64,000 bases of DNA from Mycobacterium ahvazicum (GTDB taxonomy: Bacteria > Actinomycetota > Actinomycetes > Mycobacteriales > Mycobacteriaceae). A program made the translations under genes and the position numbers. The DNA lies in the NCBI RefSeq assembly GCF_900176255.2, contig NZ_FXEG02000005.1:372001-436000 (forward strand), given 5' to 3'. Position 1 is the first letter of the stretch. Each line of letters starts with the position of its first letter. Of this stretch, positions 34,522 through 42,989 are shown in pieces. The notes under the pieces are model-generated. The model had not been told where the DNA came from. It did no database searches and saw only the letters and a program-made list of their open reading frames with translations.

Positions 34522-36098
34522 CGGGTGAACGTTCCCAGCTTGTCGGAGTCGTAGTACTCCAGGTTCAGGGTGTTCGGCGAGAACACGGCCTTGGAAATCG
34601 TTCCGGGCGGGGCATTTTCGTCGGTGATCGAGAAGGTGAAGGTGTCGCCGTCCCAGTGTGTGAGTCCGAATGTCCGATTCTTCGGCCCCAGCGCGAGCAG
34701 CAGTTGCCCGTTGTTTTGGGTCACGACGGCCGGGCCCCAGTAGTCGCTGGCGTAGACGCCGAGGTAGTCGGTGAGCGGCCGGGCCGGCGCGGGGTTGGCG
34801 GGGGCCTGCTTGCCGACCAGCGAGCCCTCAGCGTTGTTCATCCAACCGATGGCGTGGTTGTACAGCGCCGGCCAATCCTCTCGAATTTGGCCGTACTGCA
34901 CCAGGTCCATGAATTGGGCGGTCAGCGCTTCGGGGATGCCGTACGGCGCACCGTTGGTCAACGCGATGATGCCGACGTCCTCCGACGGCATCGCGACGAA
35001 ATTGGTCGCCGCGCCCGATGCGAAGGCGCCGGAGTGGCTGTACTCGGTGCGTCCCGACGAGGTCACCGACGCGTTGAAACCGTGACCGTAGGTCCCGGCC
35101 CTGGCTTTCGGCGATGACGCGGGCGAGGAAACGATCTGCGGCGTGATCGCGGGCAGCAGGGCCTCGGGCGAGGTGATCTGCTGCCCGTTGTAGGTTCCGT
35201 TGGCCATCACCATGGTCAGCCAGCGCGCCATGTCGTTGATCGACGAACTCACCCCACCCGCCGGCGTCTGCGCGTCGGGGTCACGCTGGAAGCGCGGCTC
35301 CCACTTGTCGCCGACCTTGATGTGCAGCACCGCCCGGTTGGGCCGGGCCAGAAAATCGGCGTATTTCGAACTTGTCGACGCCATACCCAGGGGGCGGTAG
35401 AGCACCTCGTCGGACAGGTCCTCCCAGGATTTGCCCGCGGCGGCCGCCACCGCTTCAGCTGCAGCCGTCAAGCCAAAGTTGGTGTAGGCGTAGCTTGTTC
35501 GAAAAGGAGCGAGCGGCAAGTACTTCAGCCGCTCCAGCACTTGCCGGCGGTCATACCCGAGATCCTCCAGCTTGTCGCCGGCGTGATCGGGCAGCCCAGA
35601 GCGGTGCGAGTACAGGTCGGCCACGGTCACATGGCCGGTGACATAGGGATCCGACAGCGCAAACCATCCCAGCTTGGAAACCACCGGCGTGTCCCAGGTG
35701 ACGACATTGCTGGTCACTTCGTGTGCGACCACGGTCGCGCCCACCGATTTCGACACCGATGCCAACTGGAAGACCGTGTCGGCGTCGACCTTGTTGTCTG
35801 AAGCGTTGCCTCTGGTCGCGTCCTTCACTCCGAATCCCTTGGCGTACAAGGTCTTTCCGCCACGGACAATGGCAACCGACAGGCCGGGGACCCCGGTGCT
35901 GCGCATCAGGTCGCCGACCAGGCCGTCGACCTTCGCGATCGCCGCGTCGATGCGGCCGGCGGGAATGTCCAGGCCCGACATTTCGTTGGGGGGCGCTTCG
36001 GACAGCGTCGAGAGCGGGCTCGATACGGGATGACCTGAGCCGCATCCGACCAGCGACAACAACACCACGACAGCGGCGATCACCGCGCGTTTCGTCAT
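34518..36098 (-). CDS. Serine hydrolase lipoprotein, beta-lactamase/PBP4* family (Rv0907 type)
   Basis: 526-residue exported lipoprotein (lipobox LVGC, Cys19). The class-C beta-lactamase-like domain (about 50-400) carries SVSK (Ser114, Lys117) and YTN (Tyr205-Asn207); a C-terminal lipocalin-like region (about 430-526) follows. Such enzymes are D-Ala-D-Ala peptidases or esterases rather than true beta-lactamases. It is the first gene of the leftward operon with ctpE, pointing to an envelope role. It diverges from the glycosylase gene across only 27 bp. Confidence 0.92.
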   Translation of the reverse strand: MTKRAVIAAVVVLLSLVGCGSGHPVSSPLSTLSEAPPNEMSGLDIPAGRIDAAIAKVDGLVGDLMRSTGVPGLSVAIVRGGKTLYAKGFGVKDATRGNASDNKVDADTVFQLASVSKSVGATVVAHEVTSNVVTWDTPVVSKLGWFALSDPYVTGHVTVADLYSHRSGLPDHAGDKLEDLGYDRRQVLERLKYLPLAPFRTSYAYTNFGLTAAAEAVAAAAGKSWEDLSDEVLYRPLGMASTSSKYADFLARPNRAVLHIKVGDKWEPRFQRDPDAQTPAGGVSSSINDMARWLTMVMANGTYNGQQITSPEALLPAITPQIVSSPASSPKARAGTYGHGFNASVTSSGRTEYSHSGAFASGAATNFVAMPSEDVGIIALTNGAPYGIPEALTAQFMDLVQYGQIREDWPALYNHAIGWMNNAEGSLVGKQAPANPAPARPLTDYLGVYASDYWGPAVVTQNNGQLLLALGPKNRTFGLTHWDGDTFTFSITDENAPPGTISKAVFSPNTLNLEYYDSDKLGTFTR

Positions 36099-36125
36099 GC
36101 CCGCAGACTTTAGCGTGCTCGCCCG

Positions 36126-36674
36126 ATGGGAGTATCACCCATGATGCGATACGAATCGGACATCCTCGCCCCGGGTCTCGACGTCGTCTTCTGCGGCATG
36201 AACCCGGCAGCGACGGCTGTCGCCGACGGGCACAATTTCTCGAATCGCAGCAACCGGTTCTGGCCCGTTTTGCATCTGGCCGGCTTCACCGATACGCGGT
36301 TGCGGCCCGCGGATGAGCGCCGATTGCTCGACTACGGTTGCGGCATCACCGCGGTCGTTGCTCGACCGACTCGTCGGGCCGGTGATGTCTCGACCGAGGA
36401 ATTCCGGCGCGCCCGAGCCGAGTTCGAAGCGAAGATGCGACGTTACGCGCCACGCGCGATCGGCTTTCTCGGAAAGCGTGCCCTGGCGGCGATGACCGGC
36501 GTACCCAGTATCCCGTGGGGCCACCACGCCCCCGGATTTGCCGGCGCCATGGCATGGGTATTGCCTAACCCCAGCGGACTCAACCGAGGGTTCACCCTCG
36601 ACGATCTGACTCGCGCATACACCGAATTGCGTTGCGCGCTAGCGGATAGCTCTACAACCGCCACCACGGGTTGA
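36126..36674 (+). CDS. mug: Mismatch-specific uracil/thymine DNA glycosylase (Mug family)
   Basis: 182-residue DNA glycosylase removing uracil (and ethenocytosine) from mispairs. The family motifs are visible: CGMNPA (motif I) near residue 23 and LPNPSGLN (motif II) near 148; FSNRSNRFWPVLHLAGF is the usual helix after motif I. ATG 36126 or the ATG at 36141 could be the start. The last 23 bp overlap the convergent MBL gene. M. tuberculosis lacks an obvious equivalent at this place, so this may be an added gene. Confidence 0.9.
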   Translation: MGVSPMMRYESDILAPGLDVVFCGMNPAATAVADGHNFSNRSNRFWPVLHLAGFTDTRLRPADERRLLDYGCGITAVVARPTRRAGDVSTEEFRRARAEFEAKMRRYAPRAIGFLGKRALAAMTGVPSIPWGHHAPGFAGAMAWVLPNPSGLNRGFTLDDLTRAYTELRCALADSSTTATTG

Positions 36675-37770
36675 AGCGCAGCGGCCCGGACGGATCCAGC
36701 CGCTGTCCGGGGGCCGGAACCGCCACCGCGACTTCGGCGGCTTCGGCGGCCACCAGCATCCGCTCGACCGGCTCTGCCCACGGGTGTGGCGCCAGCCGGA
36801 AGGTGCCCCAGTGGATCGGCACCAACAGACCGGACCCGCCGGCCGTGAGGTCTCGGTGCGCCCGAACCGCCTCTTCCGGATTCATGTGGATGTCGGGCCA
36901 TCCCGGGTTGTAGGCGCCGATGGGCAACAGCGTCAGGTCGAACGGTCCGTGCTCGGACCCGATCTGCTCGAAGCTCTTCGTGTATCCGGTATCTCCGCCG
37001 AAATAGGCGCGGTGGGTGGGGCCGACGATTCCCCACGACGCCCACAGCGTCGTGTTGCGGTCCAGGAAACGACCCGAAAAGTGCCGTGCCGGCAGGCAAC
37101 TCAGGGTCAGCTGGTCGACGTGACCGCTTTCATTCCAGTCGAGTTCGACGATGCGGTGCCCAGGTATCCCCCACGCGCGCAGGTGAGCGCCCACACCGAG
37201 CGGGACGAAGAACGGCGCCCGCTGGGTACGGGCCAACGCCATGACCGTGTCGATGTCGAGATGGTCGTAGTGGTCATGGCTGATCACCACCGCATCGATG
37301 GCGGGCAAAGCTTCGAGCTGCACCGGCGGGGGATGCAGACGCTCGGGTCCGATCACGTCCGACGGCGAGCAGCGGTGGCTCCACACCGGATCGGTCAGCA
37401 ACCGGTAGCCGTCGATCTCCAGCAGGGCGGTCGAGTGACCCAGCCAACTGACGGCCAATCGGCCCGGGTCGGCGTCGAACGTCCCCGGCGCACCCAGCGG
37501 AATCGGTCCCGGCGGACGGCTGCGGCCGCGCCGCCCGACGAGCTCCCACGCGATCAGTGCAAACTGCTCGCGGTCCAAGCTGGCGTTCGAGGCGGGGTCG
37601 AGGTTGACGAAGACGCCGTCGCGCACATTGGGCGAGTGCTGCGTCACGTCCCGGATCGACGACGGGCCGGCGCCGAGTGCGGCCGGCGCCCCCTGCAGCG
37701 CGCGCAACATCCAGCCGCCGGCGGCGAGCGAGACCGTGCCGGCGGCCAGGCGAAGCGTTGCGGGCACCAT
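36652..37770 (-). CDS. MBL-fold metallo-hydrolase (NAPE-PLD-like, Rv0906 type)
   Basis: 372-residue metallo-beta-lactamase-fold hydrolase with the zinc motif SHDHYDHLD and further ligands in LPARHFSGR, YFGGDTGY and IHWGTF. The arrangement resembles N-acylphosphatidylethanolamine phospholipase D-like hydrolases, so a lipid phosphoester substrate is possible but unproved. A hydrophobic N-terminal stretch (LRLAAGTVSLAAGGWML) may anchor it. ATG at 37770 lies 5 bp after the echA6 stop, so the two are co-transcribed. Confidence 0.9.
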   Translation of the reverse strand: MVPATLRLAAGTVSLAAGGWMLRALQGAPAALGAGPSSIRDVTQHSPNVRDGVFVNLDPASNASLDREQFALIAWELVGRRGRSRPPGPIPLGAPGTFDADPGRLAVSWLGHSTALLEIDGYRLLTDPVWSHRCSPSDVIGPERLHPPPVQLEALPAIDAVVISHDHYDHLDIDTVMALARTQRAPFFVPLGVGAHLRAWGIPGHRIVELDWNESGHVDQLTLSCLPARHFSGRFLDRNTTLWASWGIVGPTHRAYFGGDTGYTKSFEQIGSEHGPFDLTLLPIGAYNPGWPDIHMNPEEAVRAHRDLTAGGSGLLVPIHWGTFRLAPHPWAEPVERMLVAAEAAEVAVAVPAPGQRLDPSGPLRFNPWWRL

Positions 37771-37775
37771 GACCG

Positions 37776-38507
37776 TCAGGCCCCCTGGAACCTCGGCGGC
37801 CGCTTCTCCACCCGGGCGACTTGCGCCTCGATCACGTCCTGGCTGCCCCACGCCTTGTCGAACAGTTCCTTGTGCACCGGCCAGGCCTCCTCGATCGAAC
37901 CGTCGTCGTTGAGTACCCGCTTGGCGTGCTGAATCGCCAGCGGCGCCAGACCGCTGATCTCGGCGCCCCAGGCCTGGGCGTCCGCCAGCGTCCCGATCCG
38001 GTTGGCCATCCCGGTCTGCAGCGCGGTCTCGGCGGTCAACTTCTCCGCCGTCAGCAGCATCGCCCGGGCCCGGCCGTGGCCGACCAGCGACGACAGTCGC
38101 CGGATGCTCCAGTTATCTAGGGCCAGGCCGTATTTCGACGTTGGAAATTGAAAAAACGCGTCCGGGGCGACGACTCGCAGATCGCATTGCATGGCCAGCT
38201 GCAGACCCGCGCCGATGGCCGGGCCGTTGATCGCGCCGATCACCGGGATGGGGGCGGCGTCCAGGGCCTTGTGCAGCTCGATGAGCCGGTCCGGGTAATC
38301 GGCGGCAAACGCATCGCCGGACAGGTCCGCGCCGGCGCAGAACACCGTGCCCTGGCCGGTCAGCACGATCGCCCGGATGGATCCGTCACCGGCCTTCAGC
38401 ACGGCCTCCCGGAGCTCGTCGACGAGCTCGGAGTTCAGGGCGTTGCGACGCTCCGGACGCTGCAACTCGATGGTCATTACGGCTTCGACCTGCGTGATAC
38501 CGATCAT
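37776..38507 (-). CDS. echA6: EchA6, crotonase-fold acyl-CoA-binding protein
   Basis: 243 residues, very close over its length to M. tuberculosis EchA6 (TIELQRPERRNALNS, GAINGPAIGAGLQLAMQCDL, FFQFPTSKYGLALDNW). The crotonase fold is kept, but EchA6 lacks a working hydratase site and is known as an acyl-CoA shuttle feeding mycolate synthesis by FAS-II, and as a target of the THPP inhibitor series. ATG at 38507 matches the M. tuberculosis start (MIGITQ). It shares a 27-bp divergent gap with accD3 and is followed by the MBL gene. Confidence 0.96.
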   Translation of the reverse strand: MIGITQVEAVMTIELQRPERRNALNSELVDELREAVLKAGDGSIRAIVLTGQGTVFCAGADLSGDAFAADYPDRLIELHKALDAAPIPVIGAINGPAIGAGLQLAMQCDLRVVAPDAFFQFPTSKYGLALDNWSIRRLSSLVGHGRARAMLLTAEKLTAETALQTGMANRIGTLADAQAWGAEISGLAPLAIQHAKRVLNDDGSIEEAWPVHKELFDKAWGSQDVIEAQVARVEKRPPRFQGA

Positions 38508-38518
38508 GGGCGCCAGCC

Positions 38519-38524
38519 TATATA
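38519..38524. promoter_or_regulatory. Shared TATATA -10-like core between echA6 and accD3
   Basis: The self-complementary CTATATAG is centred in the 27-bp gap and lies 10-11 bases from each start codon. It could act as -10 element for both strands, giving leaderless or nearly leaderless messages. A ribosome site is absent before either start. Confidence 0.45.
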
Positions 38525-38534
38525 GCCTGGCCGC

Positions 38535-40007
38535 GTGAGTCGCATCACGACCGAACAACTGCAGGAAGCCGTGCTGGACGAGGGCTCGTTTGTGAGGTGG
38601 GACAGCGCTCCGTTACAGATACCGATCAGCGAGGCCTACGCGCGCGAGCTCGCCGACGCCCGGGCCGCCACCGGCCTGGACGAAGCGGTTCTGACCGGCG
38701 AGGGACGAATACACGGGCGCCGGGTGGCGGTCGTGGTGTGCGAGTTCGGCTTCCTCGGCGGTTCGATCGGGGTCGCGGCGGCCGAACGGATCACCACCGC
38801 CGTGCAGCGGGCCACGGCCGAGCGGCTCCCGCTGCTGGCCTCGCCGAGCTCCGGCGGCACCCGCATGCAGGAGGGCACCGTGGCGTTCCTGCAGATGGTG
38901 AAGATCGCCGCGGCCGTCCGGCTGCACAAACGGGCACATCTGCCCTACCTCGTCTACCTGCGCAACCCGACCACCGGCGGGGTGTTCGCGTCCTGGGGAT
39001 CGCTGGGCCATATCACCGTCGCCGAACCGGGCGCGCTGATCGGGTTCCTCGGGCCGCGGGTGTACGAGCAGCTCTACGGCGAGCCGTTCCCGAAGGGCAT
39101 CCAGACCGCGGAGAACCTGCAGCGGCACGGGGTGATCGACGGCGTCATCGCGATCGACGAGTTGCGCCGGACGGTGGATCGCGCGCTGACCGTCATCGCC
39201 GACGCTCCAAAACCGCTGCCTCCCGCGGCACCCGGCGAATCGATACCCGATGTGCCGGCCTGGGATTCGGTGATTGCGTCGCGGCGACCGGATCGGCCGG
39301 GTGTGGGGCATCTGCTGCGCCACGGCGCCACCGACCTGGTGCTGCTGTCCGGTACCGGCATCGGGGAAGCGGCGACCACCCTGTTGGCGCTGGCCCGATT
39401 CGCCGGCCAGCCCGCGGTGGTCCTCGGCCAGCAGCGCCTCACCGGTGGACTGGTGGGGCCCGCGTCGTTGCGGGAAGCCCGTCGTGGCATGGCGCTGGCC
39501 GCCGAGCTGCGGCTACCGCTGGTGCTGGTGATCGACACCGCGGGCCCCGCGCTGTCGGCCGAAGCCGAGCAGGGCGGGCTGGCCGGTCAGATCGCCCAAT
39601 GCGTGGCCGAGCTGGTGACGCTGGACACCCCGACTGTGTCGGTGCTGCTGGGTCAGGGCAGCGGCGGGCCGGCGCTGGCGATGGTGCCGGCCGACCGGGT
39701 CCTGGCCGCGCTGCACGGCTGGCTGGCGCCGCTGCCGCCCGAGGGCGCCAGCGCGATCGTCTTCCGCGACACCGATCATGCGCCTGAACTTGCTGCGGCC
39801 CAAGGCATTCGGTCGGCAGACCTGTTGCGGGCCGGAATCGTCGATGCCATCGTGCCCGAGCATCCCGACGCCGCCGACGAGCCGCTCGAGTTCTCCCAGC
39901 GACTGTCCAGTGCGATTGCCGCAGAGGTGCACGCGCTGCGCGACATCCCCGGCGAGGAACGGATCGCCGAGCGGTTGCGCCGCTACCGCGGCATCGGATT
40001 GCCTTGA
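38535..40007 (+). CDS. accD3: Acyl-CoA carboxylase carboxyltransferase AccD3
   Basis: 490 residues, a carboxyltransferase of the crotonase superfamily with fused beta-like (about 30-240) and alpha-like (about 260-480) halves. Seen are SPSSGGTRMQEGT, the oxyanion-hole region NPTTGGVFASWGS and the second-half GQGSGGPALAM. AccD3 is one of the less understood mycobacterial carboxylase subunits; its acyl-CoA substrate is not established. The start is GTG 38535. It is divergent from echA6 and converges with a TetR gene 13 bp downstream. Confidence 0.93.
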   Translation: MSRITTEQLQEAVLDEGSFVRWDSAPLQIPISEAYARELADARAATGLDEAVLTGEGRIHGRRVAVVVCEFGFLGGSIGVAAAERITTAVQRATAERLPLLASPSSGGTRMQEGTVAFLQMVKIAAAVRLHKRAHLPYLVYLRNPTTGGVFASWGSLGHITVAEPGALIGFLGPRVYEQLYGEPFPKGIQTAENLQRHGVIDGVIAIDELRRTVDRALTVIADAPKPLPPAAPGESIPDVPAWDSVIASRRPDRPGVGHLLRHGATDLVLLSGTGIGEAATTLLALARFAGQPAVVLGQQRLTGGLVGPASLREARRGMALAAELRLPLVLVIDTAGPALSAEAEQGGLAGQIAQCVAELVTLDTPTVSVLLGQGSGGPALAMVPADRVLAALHGWLAPLPPEGASAIVFRDTDHAPELAAAQGIRSADLLRAGIVDAIVPEHPDAADEPLEFSQRLSSAIAAEVHALRDIPGEERIAERLRRYRGIGLP

Positions 40008-40020
40008 GGCACTTGGGTCG

Positions 40021-40569
40021 TCAGCCCTCCGGTAGCCCCAAGTAGCGCTGGATCGTCGGGCCGAGCCAGTCAACAACCTCGTCGCGGGTCATGTCGACAA
40101 TGGGCGGAATTCGTAACACGAAGCGGCACAACGCCATACCCAGAATTTGGCTGGCAACCAGCCCAGCTCGCCGGGCGGATTCACTTTCGGGTACGAAAGA
40201 TGCTGCCAACGGCTGGATTTGGCTACGGAAAATCTCCTGCATGCGCTGTGCCGCTTCGTCGTTGGTGGCACTGGACCGCAGCAGAATCACCAACGCGTCA
40301 TCCTCCCAGCGTTCGAGAAAGTGCCGGACCAGCGACCGTCCGATCTGGGCGGGGTCCATCGCCGCGACATCCGGGAACCGCAAGTCGAACTCCGCCGCGG
40401 CCGCGAACAGCTTGTCTTTGCTGCCGTAGTAACGCATCACCATCGCCGGATCCACCCCGGCATCGGCGGCGATCCCCCGGATCGTCGCCCCCTGGAAGCC
40501 GGCCGACCCAAACCGCTCCCGGGCCGCGGCCAGGATCACCGCCTTGGTCTGTTCCGACGTCCGCCTCAT
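40021..40569 (-). CDS. TetR-family repressor of the monooxygenase gene
   Basis: 182-residue TetR regulator. The N-terminal helix-turn-helix is clear (FGSAGFQGATIRGIAADAGV, DPAMVMRYYGSKDKLFAAA) and a C-terminal ligand domain follows. Three copies of a CAACA-N2-TGTTG-type motif lie between it and the divergent FAD monooxygenase, the first two touching its own start codon, so it should repress both genes. The inducer is probably a substrate of the monooxygenase. Confidence 0.92.
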   Translation of the reverse strand: MRRTSEQTKAVILAAARERFGSAGFQGATIRGIAADAGVDPAMVMRYYGSKDKLFAAAAEFDLRFPDVAAMDPAQIGRSLVRHFLERWEDDALVILLRSSATNDEAAQRMQEIFRSQIQPLAASFVPESESARRAGLVASQILGMALCRFVLRIPPIVDMTRDEVVDWLGPTIQRYLGLPEG

Positions 40570-40599
40570 GTCAACAATTGTAGGCCAACAACTGTTGAC
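40570..40599. promoter_or_regulatory. Paired TetR operators O1/O2
   Basis: GTCAACAATTGTAGG (40570-40584) abuts CCAACAACTGTTGAC (40585-40599); the second is the reverse complement of the first at 13 of 15 positions. Each half is itself nearly palindromic. The pair begins one base upstream of the TetR ATG, which supports autorepression. Confidence 0.75.
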
Positions 40600-40631
40600 A
40601 TCGGGATTCCGGCGCGCAAGCATTGGGTATG

Positions 40632-40646
40632 CCAACAAGCGTTGAC
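40632..40646. promoter_or_regulatory. Third TetR operator copy O3
   Basis: CCAACAAGCGTTGAC differs from O2 at two positions. It lies 22 bp before the monooxygenase start, where a bound repressor would block its promoter. Confidence 0.65.
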
Positions 40647-40668
40647 TAGCTTCCGAGGAGCCGAAATC

Positions 40669-41809
40669 ATGTATGACACCGATGTCCTGGTCATTTGGCG
40701 CCGGACCCACCGGCCTTACCCTCGCCGCCGCACTGGTCGCCCGCGGGATCCGAACCGTCATCGTCGACAAGCAGGCCCAGGGAGCGAACACCTCCCGCGC
40801 GGCCGCGGTCAACGCCCGCACACTCGAGGTGCTCGAAGACCTCGACGTGGCGCGGCGAATGGTCAAAGCGGGGCTGATCGCGCCGCGCTTCACCATCCGC
40901 CAAGGGCGGCGCGTACTGATTCCGGTCGACTTCACCGAGTTGCCGACCGCGCATCCCTACACCCTGATGCTCTCGCAGGCCGACACCGAGCGGTTGTTGC
41001 TGGAGCGACTGCACGAACTGGGCGCCGACGTGATCCGACCCAAGATCCTGAGCCGCGTCACCCAGGATGCAAACGGCGTGACGGCCACTTTCGAGGATGA
41101 CGACGGCATTCGGGCCGCCTACCTCGTGGGCGCGGACGGGATGCACAGCACTGTGCGTCAGCAAGCCGGAATCGGTTTCACCGGTGGCGAATTCGCTGAA
41201 TCTTTCACGCTTGCCGATGTCCGCGTGTCCGGCGAGGCGCCTCGTGACGAGGTAGTCCTGTTCTATGCCAAGGAAGGGTTGAATGTGTTAGCCCCTCTGC
41301 CTGACAACATCTTTCGTGTCGTTGCTCCCACTACGGATGCCCCTCAGGCGCCTTCATCGCAGTTCGTGCAGTCACTGTTGGATACCCGCGGGTTCGGGCC
41401 GGGCCGGACGGCGGTCACGGAGCTACTGTGGGGGACCCGGTTCCGCATTCACCATCGCGTCGCCGACAACTACCGGGCAGGTCGCGTAATACTCGCCGGC
41501 GATGCCGCGCACGTCCACAGCCCCGCCGGCGGTCAGGGCATGAATCTCGGTATCGCCGACGGTATTTCACTGGCCGCGGCGCTCTCCGAGGTCCTCTCGG
41601 GCGAATCGGATGCGACGCTGGAACGGTACTGCGCGGTTCAGCGCCAGCGGGCCGAGCAGGTTCTGAAACTCACGGGTCGCCTCACCCGGATCTCGACGCT
41701 GCCGCGCCCGATACGCCCAATCCGTAACTCCGGAATGCGCCTGGCCGCGCAGTTCCCCGCTGTGCGAAGGCAGCTGGCGTTGCAGTTGAGCGGCCTGCGG
41801 CACCGTTGA
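40669..41809 (+). CDS. FAD-dependent aromatic monooxygenase, N-terminus frameshifted
   Basis: Class A flavoprotein monooxygenase of about 378 residues. The FAD motifs are FGAGPTG near the start, LVGADGMHSTVR (DG motif) and AGDAAHVHSPAGGQGMNLG (GD motif). The ATG best placed for the ribosome site (GAGGAG 40655-40660) is 40669, which reads MYDTDVLVI and then leaves frame because of an extra T in the run at 40694-40696. A second ATG 4 bases later (40673) is in the correct frame but gives MTPMSWSFGAGPTG, replacing the first beta strand. So either a sequencing error, a recent inactivation, or use of the second start. Regulated by the divergent TetR. Confidence 0.85.
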
Positions 41810-41835
41810 TCCGCACTGCGGGTCGCGGCGACGGT

Positions 41836-42771
41836 TTAGATCTCGAAGTCTCTTGCTGTCCGGTCGGTGGCGTCGCCGACGGGCCTGCGACGGTCGGTCA
41901 AAAGATGGCGGTATCGCGGCACTCGAGCGAAAAGCTCTGCATGCCTGCCGACATGGGTGATCGTGGGGCCCGATGCAGCCTCGTCCACGAAGGCCACCCG
42001 ATCCGCGAGCAGCATGGTGGACAACCGGCGCGCGACAACGATGCCGGTGGCCGCCTTCAGCGCCACCCGCAGCGCCGGGGCGGTCTCGGTCCCGGTATGC
42101 ACGCCGAGGCCGGGCCGGGCCTCGTCGATCACCAGTAGTCTGGGAGTCGCGACAATCGCCCGGGCCAGGCACAAGCGCTGGCGCTGGCCGCCGGACAGGC
42201 GCATGCCCTGCTCGCCGATGCGGGTATCGATGCCGAACGGCAGGTCGTAGACGAACCGCGCCGCCGCGATGTCGATGGCCGCGGACAATTCCGCGTCGGT
42301 GGCATCCGGCCGGCCGATCCGCAGGCTCTCGGCCACCGACATCGAAAACACGGTCGGGTCCTCGAATGCCGTACATACCGCGCGGCGCAGCGACGGCAGC
42401 GACATGTCGCGAATATCCCTGCCGTCCAGCAGTATCCGCCCCTCGGCGGCGTCGTAGAGTCGGGAAAGCAACGCTGTCAGAAGCGATTTCCCCACGCCCC
42501 GCGCACCGACCAGGGCCACCGTCTCGCCAGGTTCGACCACCAGCGTGACATGGCGTAGCAACCATTTGTCGCCGGCGACCGGGTCGGGCACCCGAAAACC
42601 CACGTCGTGCAGCTCGAGACGGCCGGCCCGGCCCGGTTGAGAGCTGGGTCCGTCCGCGATATCGCCGGGTGTATCGAAGATTTCGGCGATGCGGCCCGAT
42701 GTGACCATCGCTTCCTGGGGCATCGACGGCAGGAAGGCAGGTGCATCCGGCGGGCGCATGGCCTCAGTCAC
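41836..42771 (-). CDS. Solitary ABC nucleotide-binding domain, degenerate, from an exporter half-transporter
   Basis: 311 residues. The first 40 residues (PQEAMVTSGRIAEIFDTPGD) correspond to the end of an exporter transmembrane domain, but the six helices are missing. The ATPase part has Walker A GARGVGKS, signature LSGGQRQR and Walker B LLVIDEA. The Q-loop Gln is Glu (FEDPTVF), the D-loop SALD is PGLG and the switch His is Arg (VARRLST). It is therefore probably a decayed or repurposed half-transporter. No partner membrane gene is adjacent; it diverges from prrA. Confidence 0.8.
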   Translation of the reverse strand: MTEAMRPPDAPAFLPSMPQEAMVTSGRIAEIFDTPGDIADGPSSQPGRAGRLELHDVGFRVPDPVAGDKWLLRHVTLVVEPGETVALVGARGVGKSLLTALLSRLYDAAEGRILLDGRDIRDMSLPSLRRAVCTAFEDPTVFSMSVAESLRIGRPDATDAELSAAIDIAAARFVYDLPFGIDTRIGEQGMRLSGGQRQRLCLARAIVATPRLLVIDEARPGLGVHTGTETAPALRVALKAATGIVVARRLSTMLLADRVAFVDEAASGPTITHVGRHAELFARVPRYRHLLTDRRRPVGDATDRTARDFEI

Positions 42772-42989
42772 AACGATTCCGTCTCTGGAGTTCCGTTACG
42801 CGCAGTGGCACCGAAATCGAAGGCCCGCAACAACAACGCCGACCAAGGCTTCCAATGTGCTGGGCTGCCACCTGGATTCGATCATGGCATGGCGGTACCG
42901 ATCGCTAGTCGCGGCGCAGACTCGAAAACGTAACCATTTGGGCACCGGGCCACTCCCCGATGACCCGTCCGCGGCAACAATCCGGCAAA

